Assembly (NCBI RefSeq): GCF_002115725.1
Contig: NZ_JFKD01000011.1
Span: 112,960 to 176,959 of the forward strand
Reading direction: 5' to 3'
From: Marivita cryptomonadis
GTDB taxonomy: Bacteria > Pseudomonadota > Alphaproteobacteria > Rhodobacterales > Rhodobacteraceae
Length of the DNA: 64,000 bases
The notes beneath the pieces were generated by a model. That model did not search any database, had not been told where the DNA came from, and saw only the letters and a program-made list of their open reading frames with translations. This document shows, piece after piece, positions 60,445 to 64,000 of this stretch. The position numbers and the translations under genes are program-made. The stretch's first letter is position 1; each line of letters opens with the position of its first letter.

Positions 60445-60681
60445 TTATCCACATCTATCAGGGGCGCTGGGAATTTGATGCATTTCCCCTTTAAGTTCAT
60501 GTATCGGCAAACCGCGAATTATCGCCCCGCGAACGACATACGCATCTTCGTCTATCAATAACCGCATCAGCAATTCATAACGCCTCTGAATTTCAGGCAT
60601 AGGTTTCTCAGATCCACCGATGAAGGCCTGAAAAGGAGGGTCCGGTTTCATTTTTTCATGGCTTCGTACCATCCTGATCAA
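60445..60681 (-). CDS. Hypothetical short protein, doubtful
   Basis: A 78-residue frame upstream of the MobC-like gene. Its second part (MPEIQRRYELLMRLLIDEDAYVVRGAIIRGLPIHEL) looks protein-like, but no family was recognised and there is no clear ribosome site. It overlaps by 26 bases the degenerate frame at 60656-61075 to its right. Confidence 0.3.
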   Translation of the reverse strand: MIRMVRSHEKMKPDPPFQAFIGGSEKPMPEIQRRYELLMRLLIDEDAYVVRGAIIRGLPIHELKGEMHQIPSAPDRCG

Positions 60682-61075
60682 GGACCAGAAGGAGCACCTG
60701 ATGCGGCAGGATCATGTTTTCGACGACGGTTATACTGACGACTCACCGCTCCTTGAGGATATTCATGCCCTTGACCGTCTGGCAGATCCACAGGCTTGCG
60801 GCACGAGACAGGACCGGGTGGTCCAAGATGAATGCACGCTCCTCGACGATCTTCGCGCCGCTGATAGGATCCTATTCGGACGTAGCGCGATTGCCGAGGA
60901 CGACATAACTGAAGAATCCCCAAACCTTTTGGACAGGCAGGTGCAGCAGATCGCAAACGGGGACCGCGGAGCAAAGCCAAGGGCTTATCTGAAAAAGAAT
61001 ATCGAACCAGAATATGTAAGCGCGGCACCCATACCATTTCAGCAGCCACCATTTCCTCTCGCCCGGGCCCCGCCC
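60656..61075 (-). pseudogene. Degenerate reading frame with two internal stops
   Basis: One minus-strand frame gives plausible protein segments interrupted by stops: WFDILFQISPWLCSAVP, VWGFFSYVVLGNRATSE, then TAG (60872-60874); DPISGAKIVEERAFILDHPV, then SRAASLWICQTVKGMNILKER and TGA (60743-60745); and a tail ending DQDGTKP. The other frames here are Arg/Pro-rich and look like shadows. It may be a decayed island gene, but no family was recognised. Confidence 0.3.
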
Positions 61076-61213
61076 TGCGTTTTCGCAAGTCGTCGACTGC
61101 GAATAGCAGATTGACGAGGTCCCCGATGATTATCTGGACGGTGTCCGAGATGGAAACCCGATTTCCGGAGGCAAAACTGTTTGTCGTCGGCCGGGTATGT
61201 CATTAGTCGTGTG
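61076..61213. other. Gene-free junction between the degenerate frame and the IS110 element
   Basis: No gene or RNA was recognised in this stretch. It ends at the sub-terminal repeat of the IS110/IS1111 element. Confidence 0.3.
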
Positions 61214-61308
61214 TGGATGCTCCCGGTTTCGCAAGGTGATTTCGGGACATTTTTTGGATCAAGTTTATCGGTATCGGTCGTGTGTCAGGCCTCATGAGGT
61301 GTGGCTCT

Positions 61309-61346
61309 GATCGCCACGGGCCGTTATGGAGTTCGATCGCCACGGG
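61309..61346 (-). repeat. Short direct repeat within the IS110 non-coding end
   Basis: The 12-base word GATCGCCACGGG occurs at 61309-61320 and 61335-61346, 26 bases apart. On the minus strand it reads CCCGTGGCGATC twice. The pattern resembles repeated transposase-binding sites at an element end. Confidence 0.45.
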
Positions 61347-61500
61347 TCCAAATCGATCTTGAGGACTATTGATGTCCTTGACTACTATATGGTTTTCCCG
61401 TTGCGGATCAGCCGATGCTTTTGCCCATAATTGTCCTTTGATCTCCTTACTTTCCGGAGCGGATCAGCTGACGCTGACCAATCCGAACCTCCTTGCGATG

Positions 61501-62532
61501 TCAGGCATACTCAACCAAACCACCGCGATAATCCTGTTTCTTTGTGACCATAGCCCAAAGAATGCGGGCCATTTTGTTGGCCAGAGCGACGGCAGCTAGT
61601 GTTCCCTGTTTGCGCTCAAGCAAACGGCCTAGCCAACTGTCCGTTCTGACTCCTTTCCACCGCGCCCACCGGATGCAAACAGTGGCACCAGTGATCAACA
61701 ATCGCCTGAGATCAGATTGACCCATCTTGCTGATCCGCCCGAGTTTGGTTTTACCTCCTGTCGAGAGCTGTTTCGGTACCAAACCGAGCCAGGCGGCAAA
61801 GTCGCGCCCGCGCTTGAAGCTTTCCATGGGTGGCGCAAACGCAAGGAACGCGGCTGCTGTGATCGGGCCCACACCCGGCATGGTGCGAAGGCGCTGGATA
61901 TCGTGATCCTCTTTCGCTGCCGCTGTCATTTGGTTTTCCAAGGTAGAGATGGTCTGCGCGAGCTGAGCCATGTGGTGATAGTACAGGCGCGCGGTTTCGC
62001 GCACCAAATCCGGCATAGTGCCGTCTTGGGCTTCCATTGTGTCTTCATAGGCCATCAGTGCCGCGTCTCCCTTAGCGACAATGATCCCGTGCTCTGCAAA
62101 GTGCCCACGCAATGTTGTGATCAGTGTTGCCCTCTGTCGGGTTAAGGTCTGATGCGTGCGAAAGAGCATGGCGTGGGTCTGCTGCTCTTGGCTTTTGACC
62201 TGCACAAACCGCATGCCGGGTTGACGTACCGCCGTTGCAATCGCAGCAGCGTCATTGGCGTCATTCTTGGCAGAGCGCTTCACGAACGGTTTCACATAGA
62301 TCGGCGGGATCAGCTTTACATCGTGTCCGATCTCCTGCGCATGACGCCCCCACCAATGGCTGGTCGCGCAAGCCTCCATTGCAACAAGGCATTTGGGGTG
62401 TTCCGACAACAGCTGGCTCAGCTTTCCGCGCGAGTATTTGCGATTGAAGACAATGACGCCTTCCGCCGTTGTCGCACAGACCTGAAACGAGTGCTTTGCA
62501 AGGTCGATGGCCAGAATGCTAATCTCTGACAT
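61501..62532 (-). CDS. IS110 family transposase
   Basis: A 343-residue DEDD recombinase. The N-terminal RuvC-like domain (about 1-160) has the Asp in ILAIDLAKHSFQVCATTAEG, the Glu in CLVAMEACATSHWWGR and the Asp pair in SAKNDANDAAAIATAVRQPGM. The C-terminal Tnp_20 domain (about 215-310) reads LRTMPGVGPITAAAFLAFAP, DFAAWLGLVPKQLSTGGKTKLGRISKMGQSDLRRLLITGA. All catalytic residues are present and the length is normal, so it may be active. Confidence 0.92.
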   Translation of the reverse strand: MSEISILAIDLAKHSFQVCATTAEGVIVFNRKYSRGKLSQLLSEHPKCLVAMEACATSHWWGRHAQEIGHDVKLIPPIYVKPFVKRSAKNDANDAAAIATAVRQPGMRFVQVKSQEQQTHAMLFRTHQTLTRQRATLITTLRGHFAEHGIIVAKGDAALMAYEDTMEAQDGTMPDLVRETARLYYHHMAQLAQTISTLENQMTAAAKEDHDIQRLRTMPGVGPITAAAFLAFAPPMESFKRGRDFAAWLGLVPKQLSTGGKTKLGRISKMGQSDLRRLLITGATVCIRWARWKGVRTDSWLGRLLERKQGTLAAVALANKMARILWAMVTKKQDYRGGLVEYA

Positions 62533-62637
62533 GGATGCTTCCTTTCAATTGTACTGACTTCCAACAAAGCCAGTCTGGCACATTGTGATGCCGTTGTGGG
62601 AGGGAGCATCCACCCCATCAAACTTGAACAACGCGTT

Positions 62638-63852
62638 TCAGGCCGCAGCGATTGGATGGGGACGTTTATTTTCAGTTCGGGCGATTGCCGCTGCTGCTAT
62701 AGCTTTGGTGATCATGGCGAGCAGTAGGCTCAAAAGCTTCCTGATGTGGTTCAGGATCTTGCGGAGATTGTGGCCGCAGCCGCAGAGGACAGCAAAGATG
62801 GCATCGCCGCGGAGCCCCTTGAGGGGGCATCTGGCAAGGCGACCGTCTGTTTTCATGTGTCCGATCTCGGGTTCGATGGCACTGCGTCGTCGCAGGAGCT
62901 TTTTCAGCGCGGGTGTGAGGCCGCGTTTGGACCCTGAGATCAGGACGCGGGTGGTTTCCACGCCGTGGCCACGATAGCCGCGGTCGACAACAGCCAGTTC
63001 AGGCCGTTGGTCCGTCAGGATTTCCACTTGCTCCAAAGCCTCGACCAGAGTGTGGCCATCATATGGGTTGCCGGGCAGCGCCCGTATGCTGACGACAAAG
63101 CCCTCGTCGATTGTCGTGGCGATGCTGACCTTGGTGCCGAACTCATAGCGGACCCGGGCCTTGCCCTTGGAGATGCAATCGACGTCGGGTTCATGCAGCG
63201 CATAGATTTTTCCACCGCCTCTGGGGGCTTGGTGCAACAAGCGCGAGACCAGCACCAGGGTGTCGAGGACCGTTTCCCGTAAGGTGCCCGGCGGGATGAG
63301 ATCAATCTGACGCCGCAGGTCGCGCATGACCCGTCCGGTGTACCCCTTCAATGTTCGCAGGGCCTTGCGCATGCGTTTGAACTGTCGCGCGTGGGCATAG
63401 CGACCAACCTGCGCCGCCAGTAGTGGCGCCTTGCGCGCATAGGTCTGGCGCAGTTGAACCCCGGCCTCTTGAGCCAGGGCAACGATCTTGGCGCGTGCTT
63501 TCTCGTAGAGCCGCGCGTCGGTGGGATAGGCGATGTTCTTTTCCATGACGGTTGTATCAACGGACACGCGCGACAGACTGTCATCGTCCACAACGCCGCT
63601 TGAGCGCCCGGCCTCGATGGTTTTCGTCAGCAGCCACTCGGCCCCTTCATCGCCGATCCGGTCGCGCCATCGGCTGAGGGAAGACGGGTGGATCGGGGGC
63701 TGATGCTGGAAGAAGATCTCCCCCGTGAAATGCTGAAAGTATGGGTTCTCAACCCAGCGGGCGACAACGGCTTCATCGGACAGGCGATGCAGATGTTGAA
63801 GATACATCAGGCCCGCCACCAGCCGCGGCTGTGTCGCCGGGCGGCCGGTGCG
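62638..63852 (-). pseudogene. IS5-type transposase, 5' end truncated
   Basis: The frame gives about 405 residues without the expected N-terminal portion. From RTGRPATQPRLVAGLMYLQHLHRLSDEAVVARWVENPYFQHFTGEIFFQHQ it matches an IS5-type (ISL2/IS1182-like) transposase. VSVDTTVMEKNIAYPTDARLYEKAR and ELAVVDRGYRGHGVETTRVL (the DDE core) and RSAIEPEIGHMKTDGRL follow. The frame loses homology at about 63850, exactly where 23-base tandem repeats of another element begin, so the start has been cut off. The IS110 element ends 25 bases beyond its stop. Confidence 0.75.
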
Positions 63853-63854
63853 TA

Positions 63855-63946
63855 TTCCACGTGCATTTGAACACCTGTTCCATGAACACTTGAACGCTCA
63901 TTCCATGGCCACTTGAACACCTTCTCCACGGGACTTGTACATCCGG
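63855..63946 (-). repeat. Four tandem 23-base repeats, probable end of another insertion sequence
   Basis: Units at 63855-63877, 63878-63900, 63901-63923 and 63924-63946 share the frame TTCCATG..CACTTGAAC.CC.; the last is more diverged. Multiple tandem copies at an edge are typical of IS21-type ends, where the transposase binds. The element presumably continues past the right edge of the window. Confidence 0.6.
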
Positions 63947-64000
63947 TGCGGGTGGGTCGTGAGGCGATCTGGACACGCCTATTCTGCAGCCTTTGAGGCT

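Larger units (their letters stand above)
61214..62612 (-). mobile_element. IS110 family (IS1111-like) insertion sequence
   Basis: An element of about 1.4 kb. Inverted 11-base repeats TGGATGCTCCC (61214-61224) and GGGAGCATCCA (62602-62612) bracket a single transposase gene plus about 275 non-coding bases. Sub-terminal inverted repeats and an intact DEDD transposase are the marks of the IS1111 group; true ends may lie a few bases outside. Confidence 0.75.

Noticed and set aside
60701..61114. 137-residue plus-strand frame between the island genes and the IS110 element
   Set aside because: It is a mirror of the degenerate minus-strand frame, without a family match or ribosome site.
1..64000. CRISPR arrays, rRNA genes, prophage structural genes, toxin-antitoxin pairs
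   Set aside because: None was seen. The repeats found are short regulatory or insertion-sequence repeats without CRISPR spacing.

Overview
The window looks like a chromosomal segment of a marine alphaproteobacterium of the Roseobacter group (Rhodobacteraceae). The evidence is the GC-rich codon usage, the dimeric NADP isocitrate dehydrogenase, the type II DAHP synthase, the pstSCAB-phoU-phoB order, CtrA-type TTAA-N7-TTAAC boxes, a trimethylamine methyltransferase (MttB) family gene and many ABC uptake systems. It is mostly a stable housekeeping backbone, with three accessory patches.

Layout. 1-8.5 kb: the N-terminus of an MttB-family protein, a YitT membrane protein, a TPM-domain protein, icd, a Bcr/CflA exporter, a K+ channel overlapping a DsbA-family gene, and an acyl-CoA synthetase divergent from an XRE-cupin regulator. 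8.3-15 kb: an entericidin-like lipopeptide coupled to an oligopeptide-type binding protein, a candidate small RNA, 3-hydroxybutyrate dehydrogenase with a patatin lipase, a Ca2+/Na+ antiporter and a DUF502 protein. 14.6-25.1 kb: pseudouridine catabolism (psuK-psuG), a sulfur amino acid PLP enzyme coupled to phoR, and the convergent pstSCAB-phoU-phoB operon behind an unusually complete Pho box. 25.1-28.1 kb: a regulatory region split by an ISNCY element, then a LuxR-type regulator. 28.1-35.4 kb: rpsB-tsf, a glycosyltransferase, a HupE-like protein, yicC-gmk-carbonic anhydrase, and a PAS_5 protein behind a CtrA box. 35.5-37.0 kb: an AT-rich islet with one unrecognised 281-residue protein. 37-45 kb: DAHP synthase, a GlxA regulator, amtB, a dead DMT gene, a CDF efflux gene and a PQQ-type sugar dehydrogenase. 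43.8-49.1 kb: a complete branched-chain amino acid type ABC transporter. 49.2-53.4 kb: a NarL-type response regulator, a FIST-domain sensor and a hybrid histidine kinase, resembling the NosP/NahK nitric-oxide module. 53.4-56.3 kb: a thioesterase, an EnvZ-like kinase and a metallo-hydrolase.

At 56.36 kb tRNA-Asn serves as the apparent attachment site of a mobilizable island: tyrosine integrase, relaxase with an overlapping small gene, and a MobC-like protein. From 60.4 kb to the right edge the island decays into a degenerate frame, an IS110/IS1111 element, a truncated IS5-type transposase and the tandem-repeat end of another element that runs out of the window.

How it fits together: phosphate uptake (PhoR/PhoB/Pst), ammonium uptake (AmtB), amino acid or peptide uptake and nucleoside salvage form a nutrient-scavenging backbone. 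Signalling links are CtrA boxes (one cut off from luxR by the insertion sequence), a LuxR-type regulator and a probable nitric-oxide pathway. No CRISPR array, rRNA gene or prophage structural gene was seen.
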